64,000 nt of DNA from Plutella xylostella (lineage: Eukaryota > Arthropoda > Insecta > Lepidoptera > Plutellidae), in NCBI RefSeq assembly GCF_932276165.1, contig NC_064007.1:3482001-3546000 (forward strand), written 5' to 3'. Positions 10,246-23,500 of the stretch are shown here, in pieces. The stretch's first letter is position 1. Every line of letters starts with the position of its first letter. The translations under genes and the position numbers were made by a program. Under the pieces are notes generated by a model, which ran no database searches, was not told the DNA's origin, and saw only the letters and a program-made list of their open reading frames with translations.

Positions 10246-10570
10246 CCCCCAGGCCCGGTCATCGCGTGCTTATGTTCTGACTCACTGCGTCTGATAGTGG
10301 AGACCTATGGCCTCTAGTATTGTCTGTAGTCGTAGTGATATGGGAGGAAAAATGTTCTGTCTGTCGGGTATATTATAGGTTTTTACGGCGATTGGGTTTC
10401 GACACCGATATATGATATGTTTTATCACTACTTTTGACACTACTAACCTTACTTTTTATTTGACCTGTGGTCTAAAACACGACGTTCGTATCTATATCAG
10501 TGTAGTTTAACGTAAAATAATCATATAGCACGATTATGTAAATTCATTTGAGATACAATCGTTTCCAAGA

Positions 10571-10725
10571 CTAACCCCCTTATTCATAGAAAAGTTACAA
10601 TACGTTTTAACTAATAAACTGTTTTGTCCCTCTCTGTCAAAGAACAAATTGTTCTTTGTTGGAGAGGGACAAAACAGTGTATTAGTTAAAACGTTTTGTA
10701 ACTTCTCTATGAATAAGGGGGTTAG
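10571..10725. mobile_element. Foldback MITE, 155 bp
   Basis: An almost complete palindrome. The left half starts CTAACCCCCTTATTCATAGA and the right half ends with its reverse complement. The halves meet at AAAGAACAA-ATTGTTCTTT near 10650. The arms are about 77 bp with a handful of mismatches. Apparent ORFs here are by-products of the palindrome. Confidence 0.7.
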
Positions 10726-11165
10726 AGTTTTAAACTTTATATCTTCTAGACCTAGAGAGAGCAACATTTTTTTTCCAACATATATGAAACAACGGTTAGC
10801 AGCGATTAACACTATTCCATATAAAAATTACCGTAAGCAAATAGGATTACCTATTATCTAAATGTATTGTATAGTTAAGATAATCGTAATTTCATAATAG
10901 AATTATCAGAAGGTCGACGTCGATTTACCACAAGGCTGGACATGAGGACCGAGTATCACATAACTGATGCCTTGATATGACAGTTGCGTATGTGTATGAC
11001 TCGACATACTATCATATTATTAGGTTACGTAAAGATAGATTCTAGAAATAGCTAGTTCTGATGTATTTGTTATATCATTAGGGATGTACGAAAGGTAAAT
11101 TTTAGCAAAAAGTACTAACCCATGTCAAAAGGTTGAATATGATTCAAAGTTGAATCGCCATCATA
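10726..11165. other. Intergenic, nothing recognised
   Basis: AT-rich sequence between two repeats. No supported feature. Confidence 0.3.
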
Positions 11166-11275
11166 TAAATAAATATGTGGGGACATCTCACACACAGCTA
11201 TCCGACCCTAAACTAGGCAGAATATACCTATAGCAGTGCACTGTGCTGGACTTAAGCCTCTCCCAAACTATATAG
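11166..11275 (-). mobile_element. SINE tail and RTE tail scraps
   Basis: The stretch 11166-11222 matches the 3' part of the SINE at 25040-25284 (ATGTGGGGACATCTCACACAC). Next to it, 11225-11275 matches the extreme 3' end of RTE tails in reverse (CCTATAGCAGTGCACTG, GCCTCTCCCAAA). The same two pieces lie side by side at 25040-25462. Confidence 0.6.
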
Positions 11276-11310
11276 CTTTCCAAGTAAAATAACAATATTT
11301 ACAAAAGCAT

Positions 11311-11322
11311 AATATTAACACT
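11311..11322 (+). repeat. Target-site duplication, left
   Basis: AATATTAACACT occurs immediately before the RTE element and again at 14531-14542 immediately after its GA tail. A 12-bp perfect duplication marks both insertion ends. Confidence 0.8.
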
Positions 11323-11413
11323 TGTCGGGGGGCTTGTCGCTCACGTCCGTAGGTACAAACCCTAGTTACCCTACACGTGCCCCCTGGGTGGTGCTAACGA
11401 GTGACAACGCCGA

Positions 11414-11602
11414 ATGTCGGGCGGCGGTAAATCGACCCGACCTCCTCTCCTAGCAGAGGCGGCGATCTCCCGCCGTAAAAAAGGAGAATCACCAACACGC
11501 CTGCCAAGCGCGGTGATTATGGCAAATACACCTCCTAATGATGGAAAAAACAAAGCCCCGGCCCCCAGTCCCCGGCAGCCCCGCTATCCCGGACTCCGGT
11601 AG
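11414..11602 (+). CDS. Possible small ORF upstream of RTE ORF
   Basis: A 62-codon ORF begins at ATG 11414 and overlaps the first 65 bases of the long RTE ORF in a different frame. It is basic and Pro/Ser rich (MSGGGKSTRPPLLAEAAISRR). RTE-1 of C. elegans has a short first ORF that overlaps the second, so this may be an equivalent. It may equally be chance in a GC-rich leader, so confidence is low. Confidence 0.25.
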   Translation: MSGGGKSTRPPLLAEAAISRRKKGESPTRLPSAVIMANTPPNDGKNKAPAPSPRQPRYPGLR

Positions 11603-14513
11603 CGGTCACGGTAACGGCGGGGCAGGGGGTGCGAAGAATCTCCGGCAGAGAGTCGGCTACCAGCCCAACCGACCCTTGCACCTGGCAACATATAACGCAC
11701 GGACACTGAGGGAAGACGTGAAGATAGAGGAGCTGGAAGAGGAAATCAGCAAGTTAAAATGGGACATTATAGGGTTATCCGAAGTCCGACGAGAGGGAGA
11801 GGATACGGAAATTCTCCAGTCCGGAAACTTGCTGTACCACCGGGAGGGCGACCAACTGTCCCAAGGGGGTGTCGGGTTCATCGTCAATAAGTCCCTCGTC
11901 AACAACATCGTTGAAATCGGAAGTGTGTCGACACGGGTTGCGTACCTCATCCTGAGAATATCTAAACGATACTCAATGAAGGTCATACAGGTTTACGCAC
12001 CCACATCTAAGCACACCGATGATGAGGTCGAACTTGCGTATGAAGACGTATCGTCTGCCCTGCGTAAGTTCACTACTCATTTCACGGTGGTGATGGGAGA
12101 CTTTAACGCGAAACTCGGAAAACAAGAAGGCGGCGAGACGAAAGTGGGGTCACATGGATTTGGAGTCAGGAACCATCGTGGGCAAATGCTGGCTGACTTC
12201 TTGGAGAAGGAGGGCCTCTATATGATGAACTCCTTCTACAAGAAGAAGCCACAAAGGAAGTGGACGTGGATTAGCCCCGATGGGAAGACTAAAAACGAGA
12301 TCGACTTCATATTGACGGATAAGAAGCACATATTCAATGATGTCTCAGTGATCAGTAGGGTTAAGACCGGCAGCGATCACCGACTCGTTAGAGGCACTTT
12401 GAATATAAACTGCAAAATAGAACGCTCCCGTCTAATGAAGTCCACGCTCCGTCCTACTCCTGCTCAAATCCAGGATCCCGAAAGCTTTCAGTCTGAGCTT
12501 TGCGACCGCCTGATATGTTTAGAGAATTGCGTTACAGTTGACGATTTAAACAATAGGTTTGTGGAAACTGTCCGAGAGGTAGGATCGAAATATTTTTCGT
12601 CCCGAACCAACCGAGGACCTCAAAAACTCTCAGATGGGACTCTGAGTCTCATAAGAGAACGGAGAGAAATGAGGTTGCAGTCTTCAGTTGATATGGTCGA
12701 ATACAGACGTCTAAACAGACAGATCGCCAAAGCAAGACGTTGCGATATGAGACGCTACAATTGCAAGCGCATTCAAGACGCAATAGAGCAAAACAAGGGC
12801 TCCAAAGTCTTTGCTAGAGATCGATCTGTTCGGCAGACTCTGTTGACCCAACTGAAGACCGACACTGGCAACACCGTTTCATCAGTGCCCGAAATTCTGG
12901 GAGAAATTGAGAGATTCTACGGACAGTTATACACCACAACACAAAACCCTATTACCAGCGGTGCTCACGACAGCCGAGCGCCACTCACCCGACACTATAC
13001 CGAAGATATTCCGGACGTCAGTCTAGACGAGATTAGTATAGCTCTCAAACAGCTAAAAAACAACAAAGCTCCGGGAGATGATGGAATAACGACAGAACTT
13101 CTGAAAGCCGGCGGTAGACCGATTTTAATAGCACTTCGGAGGCTGTTTAATTCCGTCATACTCGAAGGCACAAGCCCGGAGGCATGGAGCAGAAGTGTAG
13201 TGACTTTGTTCTTCAAGAAAGGCAACAAAGCCCTATTGAAGAATTATAGACCCATTGCACTTCTGAGCCATGTGTACAAGCTGTTTTCGAGAGTTATTAC
13301 GAATCGTCTCGAGCAAAGACTCGACGACTTCCAGCCACCCGAACAAGCCGGGTTCCGAAAAGGCTATAGTACCATAGATCACATACACACGCTTCGGCAG
13401 GTTATACAGAAGACCGAGGAGTATAATCTACCTTTATGTCTAGCGTTTGTGGACTATGAGAAAGCCTTTGATTCTATTGAGCTCTGGGCGATGCTTCAAT
13501 CCCTTCAGCGGTGCCATATAGACTATCGCTATATCGAGGTGTTGAGATGTATGTACAATGCTGCCACAATGTCAGTTCGATTACACGAACATAGCACAAA
13601 ACCGATCCAGTTGCAAAGGGGCGTGAGACAGGGAGATGTTATTTCTCCGAAACTGTTCACCTGTGCACTGGAAGATGTTTTTAAGCTTGTAGAGTGGAAA
13701 AGACTGGGCATTAACGTCAATGGCGAATATATCTCTCATCTACGATTTGCTGATGACATAGTTATTATGGCGGAAACGCTGGAGGAGTTGGGCGAAATGC
13801 TCACAGACCTCAATGATGCCTCTAAACAAGTTGGGCTGAAAATGAACATGGACAAGACAAAGGTCATGTCGAACGAACATGTTTCATCATCGCCCGTAAC
13901 TGTAGGAGGTGTCACCATCGAAGTTGTTGATCAGTATCCCTACCTAGGACAAGTGATCCGATTAGGTAAATCCAACTTCGATAAAGAGGTAGCTCGTAGA
14001 ATCCAACTCGGATGGGCAGCGTTCGGGAAATTACGACACATCTTCACTGAAAACATACCTCAGTGTCTGAAAACAAAAGTTTTCAATCAGTGCGTGTTGC
14101 CAGTGATGACTTACGGAGCCGAGACGTGGTGCTTCACCAAAGGGCTTATCCACAAGCTCAGAGTTGCTCAGCGTGCTATGGAAAGGGCTATGTTAGGCGT
14201 GTCCCTGCGAGATAGGATTCGTAATGAAGAAATCCGCAGGAGAACTAAAGTTACCGACATAGCCAAAAGGATTAGCACGCTGAAATGGCAATGGGCTGGC
14301 CACGTAGCCCGCAGAGCCGACGACCGCTGGAGTAGAAAGGTTCTGGAGTGGAGACCCCGTGTCGGCAAACGGCGTGTCGGTCGCCCCCCAACCCGTTGGT
14401 CTGATGATCTGCGGAAGGTAGCGGGAAGCCGCTGGATGCAGATGGCGGGTGACCGTTTGGGGTGGCGATCGTTAGGAGAGGCCTATGTCCAACAGTGGAC
14501 TACGGAAGGCTGA
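11538..14513 (+). CDS. RTE endonuclease / reverse transcriptase
   Basis: A 991-residue ORF. Residues about 48-290 form an APE-type endonuclease: TYNARTL (Asn53), SEVR (Glu82), YAPTS (Tyr153), GDFNAKLG (Asp188, Asn190), EIDFILT and SDHR (Asp280, His281). Residues about 500-770 form a reverse transcriptase, with NYRPIALLSHVYKLFSR, AFVDYEKAFD (Asp639), QGDVISP and FADD (Asp739-740). The C terminus has the family's basic KWQWAGHVAR and GRPPTRWSDDL blocks and ends WRSLGEAYVQQW. No RNase H was seen, as usual for RTE. The protein nicks target DNA and copies the element RNA at the nick. The start at 11538 is the first ATG of the open frame. All catalytic residues checked by eye are present. Confidence 0.92.
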   Translation: MMEKTKPRPPVPGSPAIPDSGSGHGNGGAGGAKNLRQRVGYQPNRPLHLATYNARTLREDVKIEELEEEISKLKWDIIGLSEVRREGEDTEILQSGNLLYHREGDQLSQGGVGFIVNKSLVNNIVEIGSVSTRVAYLILRISKRYSMKVIQVYAPTSKHTDDEVELAYEDVSSALRKFTTHFTVVMGDFNAKLGKQEGGETKVGSHGFGVRNHRGQMLADFLEKEGLYMMNSFYKKKPQRKWTWISPDGKTKNEIDFILTDKKHIFNDVSVISRVKTGSDHRLVRGTLNINCKIERSRLMKSTLRPTPAQIQDPESFQSELCDRLICLENCVTVDDLNNRFVETVREVGSKYFSSRTNRGPQKLSDGTLSLIRERREMRLQSSVDMVEYRRLNRQIAKARRCDMRRYNCKRIQDAIEQNKGSKVFARDRSVRQTLLTQLKTDTGNTVSSVPEILGEIERFYGQLYTTTQNPITSGAHDSRAPLTRHYTEDIPDVSLDEISIALKQLKNNKAPGDDGITTELLKAGGRPILIALRRLFNSVILEGTSPEAWSRSVVTLFFKKGNKALLKNYRPIALLSHVYKLFSRVITNRLEQRLDDFQPPEQAGFRKGYSTIDHIHTLRQVIQKTEEYNLPLCLAFVDYEKAFDSIELWAMLQSLQRCHIDYRYIEVLRCMYNAATMSVRLHEHSTKPIQLQRGVRQGDVISPKLFTCALEDVFKLVEWKRLGINVNGEYISHLRFADDIVIMAETLEELGEMLTDLNDASKQVGLKMNMDKTKVMSNEHVSSSPVTVGGVTIEVVDQYPYLGQVIRLGKSNFDKEVARRIQLGWAAFGKLRHIFTENIPQCLKTKVFNQCVLPVMTYGAETWCFTKGLIHKLRVAQRAMERAMLGVSLRDRIRNEEIRRRTKVTDIAKRISTLKWQWAGHVARRADDRWSRKVLEWRPRVGKRRVGRPPTRWSDDLRKVAGSRWMQMAGDRLGWRSLGEAYVQQWTTEG

Positions 14514-14530
14514 GAGAGAGAGAGAGAGAG

Positions 14531-14542
14531 AATATTAACACT
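14531..14542 (+). repeat. Target-site duplication, right
   Basis: A second copy of AATATTAACACT directly after the (GA)n tail of the RTE element. It matches 11311-11322 at all 12 positions. Confidence 0.8.
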
Positions 14543-17500
14543 GTCAACTGCACAAGAAATGAAATAGGTATGTCAAAAACGACAGCACAAAATACACGTC
14601 GATCCGATAGCATTGTTTGACCCACATTACTGCGACCTCTGACATATAGAACTGACTCTGTTAACCAGGCCAATACGACAACAAATAATTGCTCTTTTAA
14701 AAATGAAATGTATTTATAAAATATCTTTAAGTTTAAAATGCTCGCGCGTATAAATCGTAATACATTATACTTTAATGTAACTAAGGAGCCAACATTAAAT
14801 AATACACTAATAAAAATATACTGCAGCCCAAGATCTAAATGTTTAAAATAGATTCAACCACTTTTATAATAATAGCAAAATGAGACAGGTTGCAAAAATT
14901 TTTTATTTTAAACCGCATATGGGGCTCTATTGGCAAAGCGTTGGTGCCAACGTTGGTTAGAAGGAGATAAGTATTAAATCGGAGGAGTCATCGCTTCGGG
15001 TTACGGCCCCCAATATCCTGTTGTGCGCTACTCTACTCCACGCAAACGCACGTAGGTACAGTCAACCGTGGAGTTAGATGCTGTAGAATGGACACAAAAA
15101 TTGCGAAAAAATACACCTCCAGAGCCAGAAACAACACCATTTTGGTCAGGTGTCCTGATTTGCATCAGATATACCAAGATGATGTTTTATTTTCACCTTC
15201 CAACTGTGTACTTCTTCTGTCATTTGTTTCATCATAGCGACCTACATTTTTTGACAGATTTAATTATCGAGTTATAAGTGTTATAACTCAACTTCTTGAT
15301 GACTGGTGATACCCAACTGTGCGCTCTGGAACTAACTAAGTACTACCTTCTTTTGTAAACCCTACTGACGAGTGTATTCTATTTATAGAGTAGTTGCAGT
15401 TAGTTAATCCATATAGGTATGCCGAAACTTCGCCTATGGTACCATCATAGTCCGTAAACTTTGCTTCGCCTTAAAGAGGTTTTACCTAAACCTAACATCT
15501 TTTGCCTTCACACACAAACAAAAACATTATATCTTACTTACAGACAAATACACTTTCGCGTTTATAATGTAGTAAGAAGGGTGAAACTCCCAATACCATT
15601 GAGTATGAATGGTCACCCGAGTCCGCGTTGTTCTATGCCCAATACCTATCTGTTGAAAGATCTGAAGAGATTAGCGGAGATGGTATCCGCAAACAGGTAC
15701 GTCTCTTAATCATTTCTTTGGAGTATTTGAAAAGGAAAATATTTATCTTAGTTCTTTTATAGGACTATTTATAGAACTTTATTGTACTTTGAATAAAGTG
15801 TTATATGAATTTTCTATAAATATACAGTACACTGTCTCCAGAATTCCACATCATCCCAACGGTAAATATAAAATATATTCCCGCACACACAGGTATAGCT
15901 TGTTGCGATTTTTTAGTAGCGCGATATTTTTGTAGCAAAAAAGTGACATATGGAAAGTTTATACGAAGGTATTGCGGGAAATTATATAAATAGCGTGACT
16001 TAAAAATCGTGTCCCAAAAAGATGCGGTGGAAAAAATCGCAGTGCGCACAGGCCCTAAGATTGCTGGCCGGACGGTTCGGGGGGCGTCCCACTGTTAGCC
16101 TCATCATTGTTTTGCTTTTACCTTTAGCGGGCACAAATCCAAACCGACACAATAATATTGGTAGGTACATATATTGAGTTATTTGTAGCTAGGTCCAATA
16201 GTCTGACCTTTTACATTTATTGATAAATGATTGGACTAATTAACTGTTAATAATTTAATATAGGTTAACTTTACCAAGATAACAATAATTTTATACACCC
16301 ATAAGCACTTCTTATGGGTGTTCATTAAGCTGTATGCTTATTAAGCAACCAACAGATATTGATCTAATGTTCCTTGACATAATTTAAATTATGTAATATT
16401 TCCTATTCTATATGTTGTATAATCTTACTCATAATTTACGGTAATAATATATATTTTATTTCATTATCCTTGGCTTGGCGATAGGTATGAAAAAAAAACT
16501 TAAATTTTCGATCACCAATTCATTAAATATAACGATGGATCAGCAAAACGCGATGGCGAAGTATTGCGAATTAAAAAATAATGCTGATTAAAGGAAAAAA
16601 AGAACTTGTATTCCTACAAGCTCAAAGCTATCGAGCCAACAAAAACAATTAGGTAGATAAGCATAATAAATCAGTTTAACAGAAGTAAGTAAAGGTCAAA
16701 CGTTCAACTCCCGTTTCGTTTGATATTTATTTATAAGCTCTAAACTAGCAATCTAAACTGAATAATACTTTTAGGACTTCTACGAAATTAGTACCAGCTA
16801 GGGCTTTAAGCTTGACCTCACTCGGCCGGTCTCGTTACATTATCGCCCTTGACTACATGGACTAAGGTCTAGAATACTTTGAAGAGGATTAAATGCGCAT
16901 TTTATGCCATTAATGCCTTCGAAGAAACACACAGTGTATAATTAAATTTGAGTATCCAAATTACGGTAGAAAACTCGGTAAAAAGCTTTTTGTGTGAAAA
17001 TAAAGACTTATCTTTTATATCAAATACATTGTGCTATGACGTAGTTTGTAGTAAAATTTAGAAGTTTTTAAGTTTTCTTGAATAAATGCTTGTTAAGTAT
17101 TATATTTAATCATTATTTTAAGACGGATCCCTGATTTAGAGCTCTTGTTCTCCCTTTGGTATGTAGGTATTAGGTTCTTGTCCACTAATAGAAATGTTTT
17201 ACAACAGTAATAGCACTGAAAGGTAATGAAGCAACGCACGCTATTTCGCCATTTCGCCCCACATCGAAATAAAATTATCATAATACAACTTTACCCATTA
17301 AAATTGTCCTTCAGTATTCGCGATAAGTAGGTAATAATAACATTTACAAATAATAAATACTAGAGGATTACTACAGTTTGACAAAAAAGAAAGAACGAAA
17401 TCTAAAATGACGCCTCGTGCTAACACAATGTTTAGTGGAATTGGCCACCTTTTAAGTTATCATACCAATCCTTCAGGGACCCAATAACACGTACATATGT

Positions 17501-20500
17501 GTCCAAAGAGAAATAATATAATAAGAACCGTAAAAACAATTAATATTATACACTACATATAGGACGAAATTCATAGTCATAGCCTAACCCGCTTCTCCTG
17601 GGATATAGGCATAAATTCATTATAGTCATACTGTCATTCATATAGTCATACTGTCATACCTGCATTTTTACTTTCCTCCACGACACAATTTTCTGGCTGA
17701 ATATTTTTAGTGCACGAAATGAAAATAGTTTTGTGACGTCAAGATCGCTAATATGAATTACTTCAGAATGAGCACAAATAGTTTACCTATCTTCACTACT
17801 GATTTGATTGGGGGAGGATGAAACAATTGCCAAAATGCATATCGGGTGTATGTAGGGTTCGACCCACAGCTCGGCTTAACCAGTTTTTCTGTTTCTTTAC
17901 CTATTTAAATATTTTATCAGATTTATGCAATACAATGGTATTATTAAAGTTTATGGGTACTATTGTATTTCTTTTGGAATTCTCAAGTACCTACTAATGA
18001 TATGCGCAAATGTTCCATTCGAGTAAGCTAAATACATGAGCTAACCAATCCAAAAGATAAGAACGATGTTTTGATCAGACTTTATCAGGCCTACAATAGT
18101 ACATATATATAATATTTTTCTGCATAACACAAAGAATCGAACTTCGAGTATCAAAATGACGCTTGCAAGCCTCTTTTTATGTAGTGCGACTCCTTACCCA
18201 CAGTCAAATCATATTAACATTTGGTTTTGTGGGATGTATATATGTAATTATCATGAGTTGTTTTCTTTGAATAAAAATTTATTCTATTCTATTCTATTCT
18301 ATTCTTGCAAACCGACAGTTCGTTCTATGAATTCGGGGGTAGAAAATTCCACAGGCTCGAAGCTCAAAATAGCTTGTCGAAATTTCCAGAGCTTGCTTAC
18401 TTGCAAAGTTACTGAAGTTGATTAAAATAGTCTTGTGTTTTCAAACTTGCGCACAAAACTGAGGGTAAAGGGCTTGTTACTTGGGAAGAAGTTTCCATAA
18501 ACGAAATAGAGATTTAAATAATCGATTTACATAGTTAGTTTGACATTTGAATTGTTTTTTTTTTAACTGGAACAATTGGAAATATCTGAACTAAAAGCTC
18601 CGGATACAGGCGGTACTAAATATGGACGTTTATTCTATGTTACGGACTGTAAGTACCTACCTAATTCTTAAAAAGTTAGCAAGTGTAACGACATGGGCTT
18701 TCCCCATCAGTATTGATTGCGTATTGAGACTTATTCACAAAACGTTAATTGCGAAATAAATATATAAGATAAATAAAAATACCTAGGTATAAGAATAACT
18801 TTTAAATGTATCACATACCCCACAATCTACATATAGTTATGCGAATCACCCTAAATATGTCGTATACTTTGCCAGTTCCATGATCCCAATAAGTCAATAA
18901 ATAATTCACGTTAGAACAGACAGCATAAACTAGTTTTGTGTGAGAAAGAAACCTTATGCTTATGATGTCCAATATGTCCATTCATCGATGTGACAGTACA
19001 ATACTCAGTAGAACATGGACTTCACTCTAAGCACTAGATTCGTTTTTATCATTCGAAACCAAAACTGAAAAGGAACTCCTATAAATGACAATGGGCGTTT
19101 TGGGACCTATGTCCAATAAAGATGAGTCGTACATCGTTGGATAGCTCTTTTCAAGATGGCAAAAAAATATTATGACGACAAATCCGTATAAGTTGTCCAT
19201 TTTGAAATATATTTGTCGGAAGGAAGTATTTTTCTATGGCATTGCACTCTCTCTCCTGATGACAGTTAGGACATAATGACATAATACACGTAAACACGTA
19301 TTATCAAAATGGGAGAAATTACTTTCAACTGGTTTTATTTACTGAGAGAATAAACAAATATAATATTATAATGAATGATGATCATTTTGTTATAAAAAAT
19401 AAAAATAAAAATGAAAAAATATCATAACCATTAAAATTACAGAAATAAAATATAAAAACTTTCAAGGTACGATTATTCTAATTGGACAGTAATTCAGGAC
19501 TAGCGCTTCAGTTATTATGAATAATTCTGCAAAAAAATACCTTTTCAACGACATATCACTCATTTCTATTGGTGATGGTCCCAGCTTCCATATATTAGTG
19601 CCCATCATCATTTCATATTGTAGCCGTATGGCACTTGTAGGTATATGGAAAAAACTGAGGTCTGGACTTATTGTGACGTTCTAGAATACCTAGTTCATTT
19701 TGTGCCTTTTTATAAAATACTTTTTTTAACTCTTACGGTGTAATAAAGACGAATTAGACACAAATAGATATGAATAATACAGTTCTCACAGTTAGATCCC
19801 GTTCGGTAGATAAGCCAGTCACAGGAGACATTAATCGTATCAGACTAGGGCGGAATAGCAAGGGAACTCACATCTGGGCATTGACATGCTTAGCTCAAGC
19901 CAGTAGTTACTGAAGTAAAATTAACAGAACCTATCACTGTTTTACGTTAAATTTAATTGCAACTGTATTAGTGAAATCTTTTATCTTCAGCGATTTATAT
20001 GTAGGTACCTATATCTCTAAAAAAGACGACTTGTCTAATCGCATTCACACAAAATATGTAAAGGAATTTTATGAAAAAAAAAATTATCACAACCGTTACC
20101 CTGTTAACAATACAATGATTCCAATGACTAAATGATCCGTGGGACAAGACTGCCACTTTATTAAGTACTTACAAGAAAAACGCATGTAAATTTCGCAGCC
20201 ACATTTATCCTACAGTCTGCGCCATTATTAAGGGCCATTCACATTAACTTGGAAAGTTCCGGACACTTGCCTCCCGCAGAGTTAATTGCTAATCGCCGAC
20301 GGTGAAGTAACGATCTAAAAGCTAGATAATGCCAGATTAATATTTCAGTTTGTGCATGAACTAATGCAGCTTGACTTGAAAGTAACGATAGTGTAAGAAT
20401 TAACCAATTTCGGTAAATGATGTCAAATGAAGGATATAAATAGAAAAGTTCCAAAACTTCGATTAAAAATTCTCGGGTCGCTTGGTAAATATGTAGATTT

Positions 20501-23500
20501 TATTAACCCAATCACAATCACGAATCCTTATGTAGTTTTGTTTCTTTATGAAAACACAGGAATGTCCTAAAATTTAAGGAATATTAAGGACTCAACGTAG
20601 CACCGATCTGTTTTACCCCCCGAAGAAAAACTAAACTTATGACACTTCTCTTTTTACGTACTCTACATTATCTTCAAACCGTATCAAGCTTTAGTTAGCG
20701 AAGCCATTCTTAAATTATTACTTTATCTATGTAATTTTCGCTACAACATTTTCAATGCTAGCTGCATATGAAATATAAAATATATCGTAGGGTATTTGAT
20801 GTCCAGCAATCATTAAACTGTGATAGTTCTCCCTCTAACCATACTGTCGCATGCGGGCCCTGATTGTCTAATCAATGGCGGGGAACCAATGAATCATACG
20901 CGGCGATAGCGAGGGAGACCACCTATCTATTCTTTGTATACTAATAAAGAGATATTTTTAGTTTGGAAGTCCTATTTATAACGACTCAATAAGATACACT
21001 TACTTAAAGTAGCTTTTAGCTTTTCACTGTATAAGTTAACAAAATTTCAACAGATAAAAGACTTATAATTATAATAATTAAGAAACTAAAAAGTAGAAAA
21101 CTGTAGTGGTACTGCTTTGTGATTTTCACGTCAAAATAACCAAAGAAATATATTGTTTACGAGTGCCGGCGCCGATAGCTCTTAGCGATAGCTCGACATG
21201 TGATACTAGATCTAGATCGTAAGTAGACAATAGACGTACGTACAAACAAGGCCTGGAGTAGACATAGCATCTATTGAACAGGATGATACCACTTACAACG
21301 AAACTGATACAGGACTTAAATACTTTGATGGAGTCAATCAGTAGATGTCACTGAGAAACATCTTATAAGAATGGATCATTTAATTTATTTACAACTTTTA
21401 AAATAGTATCCAAAGTTTTTTTTATGAATCACACAAAGCAGTTTCACCATATTTTCGCTCAGTAGACATAGGTATATATATATATATATAACCTTAACCT
21501 CACACAAAAAAAATCTACATCATCATTTCAAAAGTTATAGGTAACTTCCAAGAAGGCTAGGAAATGGACCGGTAAGTAGAAAAAACTTTGCCTCACTGGG
21601 AATCAAACTTGGACGGAAATGGACAGAGAGAGATCGATAAAGAAAGTTATTACTACTTGGAATACCTAAGCTTTTTTTAAGAATATTTTTGACTACGTTG
21701 CAGATTCTCTAACTCTGATTAGATTTTATTTATAGGTTGGAGAAAACCATGACAAAGGAAGGGTATTTTATATGGAAGCAGCCTATATTCAGCAGAAGCC
21801 TATTGCTCAAAGTTATGATAAATTGATAACTATCAATGTTTATAAAACAAACACATATATAATATCTGTTGAGATAGAAAACCAACGAAATTAAGAAGAA
21901 GACGCGGAAACGGTAAATATCCACCAAGGTCACATTTAAATACTAAATGAATATGATATCGACTCACTATTGGAAAAATCTTAAACATAAACCTTGGGAA
22001 ACTATGAACTTACGTCCGAAGAATAAAAATATATTCCACAGTTTTTTTTTAAATATTTCATTTTGGTGATCTCTATGAGATGGGCAGTTTTACCTATGTT
22101 GGAAAATTTGCCAGGAGAACATTAGTAACAGTCGTAGTTGTATAAAAATATTAATCTGTCTATGAATATATACAATAATGTAGAATTAATAATATTTAAA
22201 TTTCACTTCTAATGAACTGTATTTGCAGATTTTCGTTGCACAAGCCCACGCCAGCTACCTCTCAGATAACAATACAGACTCAATCATTATGATCTAATTG
22301 CTGCTTTCCTGTCACTATGACCCGTGGCTTATTGTGGACCTGTGTGTAGCAGCTGCTTCGCTCCGGAAATGTAAGATTCAGAGCAAACTGATGTTGTCGT
22401 CATTTTGTATATATGATACATAAATATATATGTTTTTGTATAATTTTCTTTCTTCTTTTTATTATTATGAAGAGGCTTAAACTGCAGTTATTTGGCAATT
22501 TTAATCAGCATAACGTCTATCGCTGCCTTTTGTGCGTGGAATGTATTTATGTATAGTATTAGGAGATACTATACAGTATACAGACACTGAAAACGCTCGC
22601 ATCCCGATGCGTAAATTATCGCAACTTACACTCCAGGCACACATCATACAAATTGCATGACTATAATCATATTTAAGTGAAGGTACGTGATATGAAACGT
22701 AATAAAAAACTTTCACATGGCTAAACCCGCATTTAGCATGTCCATGCATTAGTTATTAGTTAGGTCTACCAAATGTGTACCTTAGTTTAGCAAATCTCTG
22801 CATTAGTAAAGGCAGTTCTGGCCGAGACCTTTCGTTTGTACCTATTTAATATTTTGCAACCCACTTGACCTAAGTTTACAGGTTAAAAAAACTCGAGTCT
22901 AGACTTACCTAAAGGCAGATATTTTTATCCCCGACCAGAGAGATATGTGTGATAAGTTTGACTTCTAAAATAGGGTTACTCGTAACTGGAAGGGATGCAT
23001 ATTCTTTGTTCATCAAAATTGTTGATCTAAGTTTTGAACTTGCAACGATCGAGCGATTTAAACTTTTGTAACATTATTATTGTTAGTTAATATCTACAAA
23101 TATAAACATATTGTAATCTTTGTCGGAAATCATACGTGACCTGTGCCAATGATTGATGAATCATAAACTCATAATTTCACCCGTTCGCCTGTCTGTCTGT
23201 GAATAATACGATTGTGGCACGCCCGATTTAATATGTTTTAAATTCCAATGTGCGAATGAGATAATTATACTTGTTCTCGTATCTTGAAGCCTGAACAGTA
23301 TGAGTTAAACACTGCCATGCCAGCAAAAAGCTGAAAATGACGGTAACCTATAAGTAATAAGTAAACATGTGAATTTTCCTATGTAAGAATCAAGGAAACG
23401 ATCCTCTCCTTATAATGTAAATACAAATATGCTTTTCAAACTCCGCTATAGGTTGTAGACGTGAGGCAATGCATGGCGCAGCAAGTCTATGACAGCTGAA

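Larger units (their letters stand above)
11323..14530 (+). mobile_element. Complete RTE-clade non-LTR retrotransposon
   Basis: The element spans 3208 bp: about 215 bp of GC-richer 5' sequence, one long ORF, and a 3' end of (GA)n directly after the stop codon region. Both ends are fixed by the 12-bp duplication AATATTAACACT. RTE elements are short, have one endonuclease plus reverse transcriptase ORF, and end in a simple repeat rather than poly-A; all three hold here. Dead 3' fragments of related elements lie at 973, 8457, 11225 and 25285. An uninterrupted ORF and perfect duplication point to a recent insertion. Whether it is active cannot be told. Confidence 0.88.

Noticed and set aside
10534..10861. 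Pair of ORFs on both strands with similar peptides
   Set aside because: Both arise from the two halves of the palindrome at 10571-10725.
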